Assembly (NCBI GenBank): GCA_027624035.1
Contig: JAQBUI010000020.1
Span: 1 to 57,776, forward strand
DNA length: 57,776 nt
Direction of reading: 5' to 3'
From: Pseudomonadota bacterium
GTDB taxonomy: Bacteria; Pseudomonadota; Gammaproteobacteria; Pseudomonadales; Azotimanducaceae
Position numbers and translations under genes: made by a program. The notes below the pieces were generated by a model. It was given only the letters and a program-made list of their open reading frames with translations. It had not been told where the DNA came from and did no database searches. This document shows, piece by piece, positions 8,959 through 17,995 of this stretch (the first letter of the stretch is position 1; each line of letters starts with the position of its first letter).

Positions 8959-10179
8959 ATGTCAATGAGACGAGCAGTCATTACCGGTATGGGCCTGGTA
9001 TCTCCACTGGGTAACAATGTCCCTGACACTTTGACTTCACTCCAGCAAACAGCGTCGGGGATCCGCTACCGGGAGAGCTATGCGGAAATGGGCCTCCGGA
9101 GCCAGATCGCTGGCAGCATTGAACTCGATACGGAGGCGCTGATTGACCGGAAGTTGCGACGGTTCATGGGTGATGCCGCAGCCTTCTCCTACGTTGCGAT
9201 GGGGGAGGCCATCCGTGATGCCGGACTTGAGGACTCGGATGTCTCCAATGAGCGTTCCGGGATCGTCGCCGGATCAGGCGGAGCATCATCAGCGAATCTG
9301 ACCGAGGCAGCAGACGTACTACGAGAGAAGGGTCTGAAGCGGGTAGGTCCTTATCGGGTTACCCGGACCATGGGTTCGACAGTCTCGGCCTGCCTCGCCA
9401 CACCCTACAAGATCAAGGGCGTGAACTATTCCATTACATCGGCCTGTTCCACCAGCGCACATTGTATTGGTCATGCCATGGAATTGATTCAGTTGAACAA
9501 GCAGGACATTGTTTTTGCTGGCGGCGGCGAGGAGGAGCACTGGTCGCTCACCTGCCTGTTCGACGCCATGGGCGCACTGTCGACCGGTCGAAACGACCAG
9601 CCTCAGACGGCATCACGGGCGTATGATCGTGATCGGGATGGGTTTGTGATTGCCGGTGGCGCGGGCTTTCTGGTGGTGGAAGAGCTGGAACATGCCCGGG
9701 CCCGGGGCGCCAGAATCTACGCTGAACTGGTCGGCTATGGCGCCACGTCAGATGGTCACGATATGGTGGCACCTTCCGGCGAAGGCGCAGAAAGGGCTAT
9801 GCGAATGGCAATGGCGACCGTAGACCGCCCCATCGACTATATCAACGCCCACGGCACCAGTACCCCCATGGGCGACCCAATGGAGATTTCAGCGATCACC
9901 AGGGTGTTTGGCGCCAAGGTACCACCCATCAGTTCGACCAAGTCCCTGTCAGGCCACTCTCTGGGCGCGGCCGGCGTCCATGAGGCCATCTATTCGTTGT
10001 TGATGCTCGACAACGATTTCATCTGCGCCTCGGCCAACGTCGAGAATCTTGACCCTGACCTCGACGGGGCGCCCATCGTGACAAGTCGCGTCGACAACGC
10101 CGGATTGAATACCGTGATGTCCAACAGCTTCGGTTTCGGCGGAACGAATGCGGTCCTTGTCTTTCAGAAGCATCGATAG
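8959..10179 (+). CDS. fabB: 3-oxoacyl-ACP synthase I (FabB)
   Basis: Elongates unsaturated acyl-ACPs; partner of FabA. The 406-residue thiolase-fold enzyme has the nucleophile Cys163 in [10 protein letters not shown], the active-site histidines in [11 protein letters not shown] (about residue 300) and [11 protein letters not shown] (about 335), and the C-terminal [13 protein letters not shown]. Length equals E. coli FabB. ATG at 8959 or 8965 may start the protein; the gene is three bases from fabA and surely co-transcribed. Confidence 0.95.
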   Translation: MSMRRAVITGMGLVSPLGNNVPDTLTSLQQTASGIRYRESYAEMGLRSQIAGSIELDTEALIDRKLRRFMGDAAAFSYVAMGEAIRDAGLEDSDVSNERSGIVAGSGGASSANLTEAADVLREKGLKRVGPYRVTRTMGSTVSACLATPYKIKGVNYSITSACSTSAHCIGHAMELIQLNKQDIVFAGGGEEEHWSLTCLFDAMGALSTGRNDQPQTASRAYDRDRDGFVIAGGAGFLVVEELEHARARGARIYAELVGYGATSDGHDMVAPSGEGAERAMRMAMATVDRPIDYINAHGTSTPMGDPMEISAITRVFGAKVPPISSTKSLSGHSLGAAGVHEAIYSLLMLDNDFICASANVENLDPDLDGAPIVTSRVDNAGLNTVMSNSFGFGGTNAVLVFQKHR

Positions 10180-10220
10180 TCTCCTGGTGACTGACGGAGA
10201 CCGGGACCCAGAGGGCTGAC

Positions 10221-10910
10221 ATGGGAAGAGACAAGATTGTCATCGTCGAAGACGAGCCCGATATTGTCGAAGTCATCTCCTATAACCTGAAGCGAGAGGG
10301 CTTTCAGGTCATCTCGTCCGGGCGCGGTGACGAAGGGCTTAACCTGGTTCGTAATCAGTCACCGGTACTGGTCATTCTGGATCTGATGTTGCCTGGGATG
10401 GACGGGTTGAGCGTCTGCCAGAAAATCAAATCTGACCCACTGACCCACGACATCCCCATCATTATCGTCTCTGCCAAGGGGGAAGAGAGTGATGTCGTGA
10501 TCGGCCTTGGCTTCGGTGCCGACGATTACCTCGCAAAGCCGTTCAGTCCAAGAGAACTGTTGGCGCGGGTCAAGGCGGTGCTCAGGCGAGGGCCCATCCG
10601 AGAGGACCAGAACAAGGAACGAATCCTGATCAAGGACCTGTTGATAGATGCATCCCGGCACGAAGTCCGTATCGGAGAAGAACCGGTGACGCTCACTGCC
10701 ATGGAGTTCAAGATACTGCATCAGCTGGCTTCGCAACCGGGGCGCGCCTTTACCAGGGAACAATTGCTGAATCGAGTCGTTGGTGAAGGCGTTGTGGTGG
10801 TCGACCGAAACATCGACGTCCATATTCGCTCGGTCAGAAAAAAACTGGGCGATCACAGTCAAATGATTCAGACGATTCGGGGAATCGGGTATCGCTTTGT
10901 GGGCGATTAG
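10221..10910 (+). CDS. phoB: PhoB-type response regulator (receiver plus winged helix)
   Basis: A two-component transcription regulator of 229 residues. The receiver domain has the acidic pair at Glu10-Asp11, the phospho-acceptor at about Asp54 in ILDLMLPGMDG and a lysine in VSAKGEE. The OmpR/PhoB winged-helix domain ends with SVRKKLGDHSQMIQTIRGIGYRF, typical of PhoB. No histidine kinase is adjacent: upstream is fabB (41 bases away, same strand) and downstream is a convergent oxidoreductase. The phoB name rests on overall similarity; another OmpR-family role is possible. Confidence 0.8.
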   Translation: MGRDKIVIVEDEPDIVEVISYNLKREGFQVISSGRGDEGLNLVRNQSPVLVILDLMLPGMDGLSVCQKIKSDPLTHDIPIIIVSAKGEESDVVIGLGFGADDYLAKPFSPRELLARVKAVLRRGPIREDQNKERILIKDLLIDASRHEVRIGEEPVTLTAMEFKILHQLASQPGRAFTREQLLNRVVGEGVVVVDRNIDVHIRSVRKKLGDHSQMIQTIRGIGYRFVGD

Positions 10911-10982
10911 CCAGACTTCCCAACTGGCCCCGAAACAGGGACCCGCAATATTCATCCCGGAACCCTGACCAATGGATTGAGG

Positions 10983-12554
10983 CTATCCGAGATGCAGGTC
11001 CCGACGAATCTCTGTTGCAGCATTTCTGCCCGGGATGCCGGATACGCCGCCTCCCGGATGAGTTCCCGCGCTACACAGATACAATCCCTTGATGTGTGTG
11101 CGGTACTGGCCCATTCCCAGCATGGGCCGCGCACTGAACAGCTGGTCCAGGCTCATTCGACCATGGAATATGTCTCCACCCACCAGCCCGAAACGCTGTT
11201 CCAGGTCCCAGGGCGATAGTACCTGCATGCCTGTGATACTGGCTCTGAAATTGGGTGCATGAGCACTGACGGTGTTGATGATGGCCTCGACGGCGCTGTC
11301 CCTCAGCCCGTCCCAGCCAGCCCCGAGGCCGGGATCAAACTGTTGACAGAAGAGCGATGCAACGTGGGCGCCGGGCGGTGCCAGAGAGTCATCCACCAGG
11401 GAGGGGATCAGCATCTCGACGATCGGTCTTTCAGAAAAGCCCCTTCGACGAGCGCCCTCGTAGGCAGCATCCATGTATTCAAGTGAGGGTGCCATGATGA
11501 TGCCGCCCTCGAGGCAATGTGGTATCTGTCGATGTTGAAAGTCCGGCAATTCTGTCAGCGCCACATTCATGCGAAATGAACCGCTGGCACATTTGAATTG
11601 TTCAAAATGTCGTCGAATATCTGCAGGACAGTGGCGCGGTTCAATTAGCTTGAGAAACAGCAGACGGGGATTGATCGCGCTGACCACTGCATCAGCCTCA
11701 ATGGTCTCGCCGCCAGAGAGTGTGACGCCTTTGGCCCCGTGCTTGTCCACGTCGATCCGGGAAACCCCGACTCCGGTAGCGATGCTCACACCCAGTGACT
11801 CTGCCTCACTCGCCATCGCCTGGGTGATGGCGCCCATGCCGCCCATGGCATGTCCCCAGATGCCGGCTTCGCCGTCAATGCCGCCCAGTGCGTGGTGGAC
11901 CATGACGTAAGCAGACCCGGGACCATAGGGGCTCTGGTAGTGGCCGACCACTGCGTCGAAGCCGAGCCACGCTTTCACCGCATCAGACTCAAACTCGTCA
12001 TCCAGCCACTCGCCGGCGGAGACCGTAAAGAGTTTCAACAGCTTCTGTTTGGTCGCTGCCCGCATGCCGGCAAATCGTCGGCTCATGGAAATGACCTTGA
12101 TCACGTCACCGAGACCACCCAGGTGAAACGAGGGTGGCGTCCGGTCCATCAGGGATCTCAAGGGTTCAACAAGCGTTGCAAGTTCCGCCTGATAGGACGG
12201 GTAATGCGCGGCATCCCGGGGAGAGAATCTGCTGATCTCCGCGATGAGTCCGTCTCCGGGGCAGGCGATAAAGGCATCTCCATCTGGCATCGGAAGGTAG
12301 TTGTTGATGAGTCTCTTTCTGATGGCAAGACCGTGCTGAACCAGATTCAGATCACGGATCACCTCCGGATGCAAAAGGCTGACTGTGTAGCTCGCCACTG
12401 AATTTCGGAAGCCTGGAGCGAATTCCTCGGTAATTGCGGCGCCACCCACAACGGCAGACCGCTCAACGATGGTGACGTCAGCGCCGGCGCGAGCCAGATA
12501 ACATCCGCAAACGAGTCCGTTGTGTCCGCCGCCCACGATGACGATACGGGTCAT
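10983..12554 (-). CDS. PYROXD2-like FAD-dependent oxidoreductase (phytoene dehydrogenase family)
   Basis: A 523-residue flavoprotein with an N-terminal dinucleotide-binding GGGHNGLVCG (about residues 7-16) followed by the ERSAVVGGAA segment typical of phytoene-desaturase-like enzymes, and a C-terminal FAD motif GLYLCSAGTHPGGGVSG with GRNAA. The pattern fits the bacterial and mitochondrial PYROXD2 group, whose substrate is not firmly known. There is no carotenoid gene nearby, so a carotenoid role is unlikely. It is transcribed alone, convergent with the phoB-like gene and divergent from the small lipoprotein gene. Confidence 0.85.
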   Translation of the reverse strand: MTRIVIVGGGHNGLVCGCYLARAGADVTIVERSAVVGGAAITEEFAPGFRNSVASYTVSLLHPEVIRDLNLVQHGLAIRKRLINNYLPMPDGDAFIACPGDGLIAEISRFSPRDAAHYPSYQAELATLVEPLRSLMDRTPPSFHLGGLGDVIKVISMSRRFAGMRAATKQKLLKLFTVSAGEWLDDEFESDAVKAWLGFDAVVGHYQSPYGPGSAYVMVHHALGGIDGEAGIWGHAMGGMGAITQAMASEAESLGVSIATGVGVSRIDVDKHGAKGVTLSGGETIEADAVVSAINPRLLFLKLIEPRHCPADIRRHFEQFKCASGSFRMNVALTELPDFQHRQIPHCLEGGIIMAPSLEYMDAAYEGARRRGFSERPIVEMLIPSLVDDSLAPPGAHVASLFCQQFDPGLGAGWDGLRDSAVEAIINTVSAHAPNFRASITGMQVLSPWDLEQRFGLVGGDIFHGRMSLDQLFSARPMLGMGQYRTHIKGLYLCSAGTHPGGGVSGIPGRNAATEIRRDLHLG

Positions 12555-12620
12555 GGTGTCATGATTTCCCTTGGCTGCTATCTCGGTTAGTATATTCCGA
12601 GGTGTACCACGGATCGAGAA

Positions 12621-12932
12621 ATGCGAATTCCAGCTATTGTCATCATTCTGTTCCTGGCGGCAGGTTGCAGTACTGCGCCGATCCCGGCTGACGCAATGAT
12701 CCAGGGTACCTGGCGCGGAGATATTGGGGGCGTGCCGGTGATCTATGAGTACACCGACAATATGGTCCGTGTGGTGGGCTACGATGCCGTACCCTATCGG
12801 ATTGATGATGGAAGACTTACCGTGATGGTCCAGGGCAGTACCGAGCGCATCGTCGCGTTTCCCAGTCGGGATGAAATGGTGCAGACGGACCCTGTTACGG
12901 GAACCCAGTTGCGACTGATGCGAGTGAACTGA
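12621..12932 (+). CDS. Small predicted lipoprotein
   Basis: A 103-residue protein with a short lipoprotein signal peptide: positively charged start, hydrophobic core and the lipobox LAAGC with the lipidated Cys at about residue 16. The mature part is about 87 residues of predicted beta strands (GTWRGDIGGVPVIYEY) that may form a small barrel. No family is recognised. It is separated from the following FAN1 gene by a hairpin and a LexA box, so it is probably a separate transcription unit. Confidence 0.65.
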   Translation: MRIPAIVIILFLAAGCSTAPIPADAMIQGTWRGDIGGVPVIYEYTDNMVRVVGYDAVPYRIDDGRLTVMVQGSTERIVAFPSRDEMVQTDPVTGTQLRLMRVN

Positions 12933-12939
12933 ATTCGTT

Positions 12940-12963
12940 GCCAGCGCGTTTCAGTTCGCTGGC
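12940..12963 (+). terminator. Hairpin after the lipoprotein gene
   Basis: Perfect 7-bp stem GCCAGCG/CGCTGGC with a 10-base loop, beginning 8 bases after the lipoprotein stop codon. There is no T run after it, so intrinsic termination is uncertain; it nevertheless lies exactly between two transcription units. Confidence 0.35.
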
Positions 12964-12996
12964 TGAGGTTGCTGACACCTGTCCATAGCTCTGTAC

Positions 12997-13012
12997 CTGT
13001 ATATAGATACAG
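12997..13012 (+). promoter_or_regulatory. LexA (SOS) box upstream of FAN1/helicase operon
   Basis: The 16-mer CTGTATATAGATACAG matches the gammaproteobacterial LexA consensus CTGT-N8-ACAG with the expected AT-rich centre, and the flanking bases extend the palindrome (C before, G after). It ends 14 bases before the GTG start of the FAN1 gene, where bound LexA would block transcription. Function is inferred from the sequence match. Confidence 0.85.
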
Positions 13013-13026
13013 GCTAATATCAGCTC

Positions 13027-14730
13027 GTGCCGAGACCCAGACCGCCACTGCCCGCCCCGCTGCCGCGCGACTACTATCTGAAGAACTTTCAGCACTTTCT
13101 CGAATTTGTGTTCGAGCGATATGAGTTGCTGCTCACCGAACCCGAGCTCAACTTCAGACACCGGTTTGAAGCGCTGTCGGTCGACGGGCAGCGATTGTAT
13201 GTCCGGCTCTGCGCCAGACGCGGGCCTGTGTTCCGGTCTGATACCATCCATTATGTCGAGATCGGTGACATCCTTCGGGCCCTGGATGAACTGATCGCGA
13301 CCAATTTCGCCGAAGAAATTGCAGACGATGTGCCCGACTGGCTGCAGCTGATGCGCAAGGATGAACTGCTGGCGATGCTGCCGGGTCCTGTCGCCCATCT
13401 GACAAAACCTGCGCTGGTGACTTTGGTGGCGTCATCAATGAATGCTGCTCGTCTCCGTCACCAGATCCGATGCCGGATGTTCAGCCTTGGCGGGCTTGAC
13501 CTGCTTAGAGTCTACCGACTGCTGTTTTTCGGGAACCTGCAGCAACATCTGACCGAGTTCGTGCTGAACGATCTGGGCGTCAACGCCTATGAAGATTACG
13601 AGATTGATGCTGGCGCCAGGTCCGTGGAAGACCGTGAAGTGATCGACGAACTGCTGGCAATTGAGGATCTCGGCCTGTTAACCGATGAGATCATTGCGAC
13701 CGGCGACGCCGCTGCCCTCAGCGAGATCGGTACGCTTCTGGAGGTGGCCGGTTGTGCCCCGGGGCGGCCCCGTCGTCGCCTGGACCGGCTGATCTGCCGT
13801 GTCGCACGCCAGCTGGAACGCAAAGCGCGGCCCGCAGAAGCGTTCAGCCTGTACGACTGCACCAGCCGGCCACCGGCACGAGAACGAAGGGTCCGAATTC
13901 TGGCATCAAGCGGTGAGCAAAACCGGGCGGTTCGACTGTGTCAGCAGATGCTCGGCAAGCCTCAAGACGACGCTGAATATGAGTTTGCAGTCAGATTCCT
14001 CAGGCGTCTCCTGGGCCCTGAAGCTGATCGCCATGCCGGCCTGCCCGACCTGACCGTTCACGCAGAGACTGAATCGCTCAAGCTGTTACCGGTCCAGGGG
14101 GTGTCGGTGGAGTCACTGGTCTGCCTGTGGGCGGAAGCGAGAGGCTATGACGGTTATTACATCGAAAACGCACTCTTTCCGGGCCTTTTCGGCCTGGCGT
14201 TCTGGGACATCATATTTGCCCCGGTACCGGATGTCTTTTTCAATCCGTTTCAGCGTGGTCCGATAGATCAGTTCGATCCAGGATTTACGCAGCTTCGACG
14301 CGAACTCTTCGACCAGCGGTTTAGGGAACTCGCCCGACCGGATCGCCTGTGCCGGATCGTTCGGCATCGCCACACCGAGAAGTTCGGCGTATCGAATCAC
14401 TTCGTCAACTGGCAGAGGCTGAGTCCGGAACTGCTGGATCAGGTCCTGAAGTCGGTTCCGAACAGTCATCTGCTCGCCATATTTCACCAGCTTCTGGGTG
14501 ACCTCCGTGGCCGAAGCAGTGGTTTTCCCGACCTGATTCTGTTCCGGAACGGGTGCTATCGACTGATCGAAGTGAAAGGACCCGGGGACCGGCTCCAGGT
14601 CAATCAAAAGCGATGGTTCCGGTTCTTTGAACGTGAACAGATCCCTGCCACGGTGGTAAATGTCGAATACGCTGCGCCTTGTGAAACATCGGAATCCGGC
14701 AAAGGCGATGTGACTGATGTCTACGCGTGA
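13027..14730 (+). CDS. FAN1-like nuclease with C-terminal VRR-NUC domain
   Basis: A structure-specific 5' flap/exonuclease of the FAN1 family, linked in other organisms to repair of DNA interstrand crosslinks. At 567 residues it matches bacterial FAN1 length. The N-terminal part begins with the YYLKNFQHFLEFVFERYE pattern of the family, a helical TPR-like middle follows, and the C-terminal VRR-NUC active site is seen as GFPDLILFR (about residue 500) and LIEVKGPGD (about 516), the D...E-x-K pair, then a conserved Q. It starts with GTG directly behind a LexA box and overlaps the helicase gene by 14 bases, so the two are one SOS-type operon. Confidence 0.9.
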   Translation: MPRPRPPLPAPLPRDYYLKNFQHFLEFVFERYELLLTEPELNFRHRFEALSVDGQRLYVRLCARRGPVFRSDTIHYVEIGDILRALDELIATNFAEEIADDVPDWLQLMRKDELLAMLPGPVAHLTKPALVTLVASSMNAARLRHQIRCRMFSLGGLDLLRVYRLLFFGNLQQHLTEFVLNDLGVNAYEDYEIDAGARSVEDREVIDELLAIEDLGLLTDEIIATGDAAALSEIGTLLEVAGCAPGRPRRRLDRLICRVARQLERKARPAEAFSLYDCTSRPPARERRVRILASSGEQNRAVRLCQQMLGKPQDDAEYEFAVRFLRRLLGPEADRHAGLPDLTVHAETESLKLLPVQGVSVESLVCLWAEARGYDGYYIENALFPGLFGLAFWDIIFAPVPDVFFNPFQRGPIDQFDPGFTQLRRELFDQRFRELARPDRLCRIVRHRHTEKFGVSNHFVNWQRLSPELLDQVLKSVPNSHLLAIFHQLLGDLRGRSSGFPDLILFRNGCYRLIEVKGPGDRLQVNQKRWFRFFEREQIPATVVNVEYAAPCETSESGKGDVTDVYA

Positions 14731-17107
14731 GCCGATGGATCAGACGCTCACTCTGTCAGTAGGGGAACTGGCTGAATTCGGCCGGGGTGGTGACATCAAC
14801 TTTCGCTTCAGCGGCAGGTCGACAGCCGGGGAGGGTGTTCGCGGGCATCAGCTTGTGCAGCAGTCTCGTGGCCCCGGCTATGATGCTGAGCGATCCCTGA
14901 TGCTGCTGGTTGATTTCGGAGACCATCAGGTACGGGTCCAGGGGCGCGCCGATGGCGTGGATCAGACATCCAGCCCGGTGACGGTAGATGAAATCAAGAC
15001 CCTGCGGGTTCCTCCAGAAGCGTTGCCGCGGGACGTGCGTGCGGTCCACTGGGCGCAGCTTTCGATTTACGGCCACCTTCTGGCGGTGGAAACCGGGGCA
15101 CCCAGCATCAGGCTTCGCCTTTGTTACTTCGACCTGACCGATGAAACCGAGGCCCAGTTTGCCTGCGAAGTGTCTGCCCAAGACCTGAAGTCCCACTTTG
15201 ATCGCATCCTGGGGGCCTATGTTGGGCAGATCGAAGCCACGCATCGCTGGCATTTGCAGCGCAATGCGTCCATTGACGGCCGGGCCTTCCCTTACGGCGG
15301 CTTTCGACCCGGTCAGAGGGATCTCTCAGTCGCTGTCTATCGCCACATCGCCGCCGGTCAGCAACTGGTCCTACAGGCACCCACCGGAGTAGGAAAGACA
15401 ATGGGCATGTTGTTTCCAGCCATCAAGGCCTTCGTTTCGGGAGGTTGTGAACAAATCTTCTATATCTCGGCACGGACGTCCGGTCAGCTCGCGGCCGAAT
15501 CAGCCCTGGCGGATCTGGAGCAGGAGGGCGCCCGACTTCGATCGGTGACGCTCACGGCCAGGGACAAGACATGCTTCAATCCCGGCACGCCCTGTCATCC
15601 TGATCATTGCTCCTATGCACGGGGTTACTTCGACCGTCGCCGTGGAGCGGTCAGCACCCTCCTGGGCGTCCGTACAAGACTTGGTCGTCGTGAAATCGAG
15701 GATGCAGCCCGCGAATTCCATGTCTGCCCCTTTGAATTCGCACTGGATCTTGCCACTGAGGCCGACGTCATTGTTTGCGACTACAACTATGTATTCGACC
15801 CCGCAGCCCATCTTCATCGGTTCTTTGACCGCGATGCCGACTCCCGATATGTACTGCTGGTGGATGAATCCCACAATCTGGTGGACCGTGGCAGGGAGAT
15901 GTTCTCCGCCGGCCTCGATAAACAGAGCTTCATGGGTGGACACCGCCGGTTCTCGAATCCCGGGCTGGCGTCGGTCGTCAAGGCACTGGCGGGTGTCAAT
16001 CGTCAGTTTCTGGCACTTCAACACGGCTCCGGGAGTTCGGTTTCGCGTCTGGAAGCACCCCCAAAGGGGTTGATCCGAAGCCTTAAGGTGTTGGTCGAGC
16101 ACCTTGAAGCGGGTTTGCGTGACCAGCCCGACGGTGTTCAACGCGATGAGCTTTTGCAGCTGTATTTCAGGTGCCTTTCATTCCTGCGCACGACCGAACG
16201 GTTTGGTCCCAACTTCGCCTGCATCGTTGAACGGGATCAGCGCTCTGTTATCGCGCGATTGCTGTGTTTGGACCCGGGGCCATTGCTGCGGCTGACACTC
16301 CGAAAGATGCGGTCCACGGTCTGTTTCAGCGCCACCCTGAGGCCCAGGGCCTATTTTGAACCACTGCTTGGCGTTGAGGAATCGGCGACCTGGTATCTCC
16401 TGCCTTCACCGTTCCCCGCGGAGCATCTGGGTGTGTTCATCGCGTCACATATCGATACTGACTATCGACGACGCTTTGATGATCTGCCGGCCCTGGTACG
16501 CCTGATCATTGATACGGTCGAATCCCGGCAGGGAAACTACCTCGTGTTCTTTCCGTCCTATGCCTATCTGGACGCTGTCCATGATGTCATGGGTCAGGTA
16601 CCGTTCGAGTTACGTCGCCAGACCCGTGGCATGACCGATCCGGAGCAACGTCGCTTTCTCGCGGACTTCCAGCACAACGGCTCGAGTTCAGTCGTCGGTT
16701 TTGCAGTGATGGGTGGAGCTTTTGCCGAGGGCATTGATCTAAAGGGCAATCGCTTGATCGGTGCGATTGTGGTGGGCGTAGGCCTGCCCAGGATTGGTAT
16801 CGAGCGGGACCTGATTCGAGACCACTTTGGCCCTCGTGGTTTCGAGTTTGCCTATCAGTATCCGGGAATGAATCGGGTTTTGCAGACCGCCGGACGCGTC
16901 ATCCGGGATGAACTCGATCAGGGCGTGATCGTTTTGGCGGACAGCCGATTCGCGCAGCCGCGATACCGCGCCCAGTTGCCAGAACATTGGCGGGTCGAGC
17001 CAATAGCCCGGCATGACACGCTGATGGATAAGATTGGCCAGTTCTGGCAGTCTCTGGATCAATCTCAACACAAGTCTCAAGATAAGTCTCAAGACAAGTC
17101 TCAATAA
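14717..17107 (+). CDS. PD-(D/E)xK nuclease fused to XPD/DinG-type iron-sulfur helicase
   Basis: A 796-residue superfamily 2 DNA helicase. The N-terminal about 200 residues resemble a RecB/Cas4-type nuclease: GRADGV (Asp79), DEIK (91-94) and QLSIY (114-118) fit the D...ExK...QxxxY pattern. The helicase core follows with APTGVGKT (about 221-228), four cysteines for a 4Fe-4S cluster (TC, PC, HC near 286-300 and HVCPF near 338), and the Walker B VDESHN (about 382-387). The C-terminal helicase motifs include FAEGIDLKG and QTAGRVIRD. The tail has tandem Lys-Ser-Gln repeats. It overlaps the FAN1 gene and is probably its functional partner on branched or crosslinked DNA. Confidence 0.88.
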   Translation: MSTREPMDQTLTLSVGELAEFGRGGDINFRFSGRSTAGEGVRGHQLVQQSRGPGYDAERSLMLLVDFGDHQVRVQGRADGVDQTSSPVTVDEIKTLRVPPEALPRDVRAVHWAQLSIYGHLLAVETGAPSIRLRLCYFDLTDETEAQFACEVSAQDLKSHFDRILGAYVGQIEATHRWHLQRNASIDGRAFPYGGFRPGQRDLSVAVYRHIAAGQQLVLQAPTGVGKTMGMLFPAIKAFVSGGCEQIFYISARTSGQLAAESALADLEQEGARLRSVTLTARDKTCFNPGTPCHPDHCSYARGYFDRRRGAVSTLLGVRTRLGRREIEDAAREFHVCPFEFALDLATEADVIVCDYNYVFDPAAHLHRFFDRDADSRYVLLVDESHNLVDRGREMFSAGLDKQSFMGGHRRFSNPGLASVVKALAGVNRQFLALQHGSGSSVSRLEAPPKGLIRSLKVLVEHLEAGLRDQPDGVQRDELLQLYFRCLSFLRTTERFGPNFACIVERDQRSVIARLLCLDPGPLLRLTLRKMRSTVCFSATLRPRAYFEPLLGVEESATWYLLPSPFPAEHLGVFIASHIDTDYRRRFDDLPALVRLIIDTVESRQGNYLVFFPSYAYLDAVHDVMGQVPFELRRQTRGMTDPEQRRFLADFQHNGSSSVVGFAVMGGAFAEGIDLKGNRLIGAIVVGVGLPRIGIERDLIRDHFGPRGFEFAYQYPGMNRVLQTAGRVIRDELDQGVIVLADSRFAQPRYRAQLPEHWRVEPIARHDTLMDKIGQFWQSLDQSQHKSQDKSQDKSQ

Positions 17108-17118
17108 AGGGCAGAGAA

Positions 17119-17982
17119 ATGAAAATCGGAGCAGTCTTGCCTCACAATGAAATCGGTACCGAAGCGGGCGCTATGCGGGCCTGGGCACAGGGTGTTGAAG
17201 CGCTGGGTGCCGATCACATCCTGATCTACGACCACGTGCTCGGGGCGGACCCTGATCGGCCGGGGGGATTTCGCGGCCCGTACGACAAGGATGTGGCATT
17301 TCACGAGCCGCTGACGACATTGTCATTCATAGCGGGTGTGACAAAGACCATCGAGCTGATGCCGGCGGTACTGATCCTGCCCCAGCGTCAAACCGCACTG
17401 GTAGCAAAACAGGCAGCCGAGCTGGCTATCCTGTCCGACGGGCGGTTTCGCCTGGGTATCGGAACGGGCTGGAACCAGGTCGAGTACCAGTCCCTGAATG
17501 AGGATTTCGGCAACCGTGGTCCAAGGCAGGCGGAGCAGGTCGAGTTGTTGCGCTTGCTCTGGTCAAGTGACTCCCTGGACTACAAGGGTGACTACCATGC
17601 AATTCCCCGTGCCAGTATCAACCCCAGGCCGGACAAGCTTGTCCCGATCTGGTTCGGCGGTTCGGCGCCTGTGCTCATTCGTCGCTGTGCGCGGCTGGGC
17701 GATGGCTGGATTCCGGTCATGGGCCCCAACCCCGCTGCGGCGGCTGCCATAGCCGAACTCAAGTCACAAAGAGCGGCCCTGGGGCTGCCGTGGGAAGGGT
17801 TTGGCATTCAGGCACAGGCTCAATACGCCGGAGGCAATCCGGACAGATGGATCAAGCATGCTGGCAAGTGGCGGGAAATAGGCGCCACCCACCTGGCAGT
17901 GGCCACCCATAATGCAGGGGAATCTGATGTGGACCGGCATCTGCGTCGGTTTGAAGAGTACCTGGAAGCGGTCCCTGACTGA
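17119..17982 (+). CDS. LLM-class flavin/F420-dependent oxidoreductase
   Basis: A 287-residue luciferase-like monooxygenase-fold protein. It shows the TIM-barrel pattern of the family: MKIGAVLPHNEIGTE start, VEALGADHILIYDHVLG, LSDGRFRLGIGTGWNQVEY and the closing WFGGSAP segment. It most resembles the group annotated as F420-dependent Rv2161c-like enzymes, but cofactor choice (FMN or F420) cannot be told from sequence and no F420 synthesis gene is present here. The start is 11 bases after the helicase stop with an AGGG ribosome-binding site, so it may be co-transcribed with the repair operon. Confidence 0.85.
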   Translation: MKIGAVLPHNEIGTEAGAMRAWAQGVEALGADHILIYDHVLGADPDRPGGFRGPYDKDVAFHEPLTTLSFIAGVTKTIELMPAVLILPQRQTALVAKQAAELAILSDGRFRLGIGTGWNQVEYQSLNEDFGNRGPRQAEQVELLRLLWSSDSLDYKGDYHAIPRASINPRPDKLVPIWFGGSAPVLIRRCARLGDGWIPVMGPNPAAAAAIAELKSQRAALGLPWEGFGIQAQAQYAGGNPDRWIKHAGKWREIGATHLAVATHNAGESDVDRHLRRFEEYLEAVPD

Positions 17983-17995
17983 TTCGATGGCCGCC

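Noticed and set aside
17065..17105. Relationship of the Lys-Ser-Gln tail of the helicase to the N-terminus of FabA (both contain QDKSQ-like text)
   Set aside because: Low-complexity similarity over a few residues; no evidence for a common origin.
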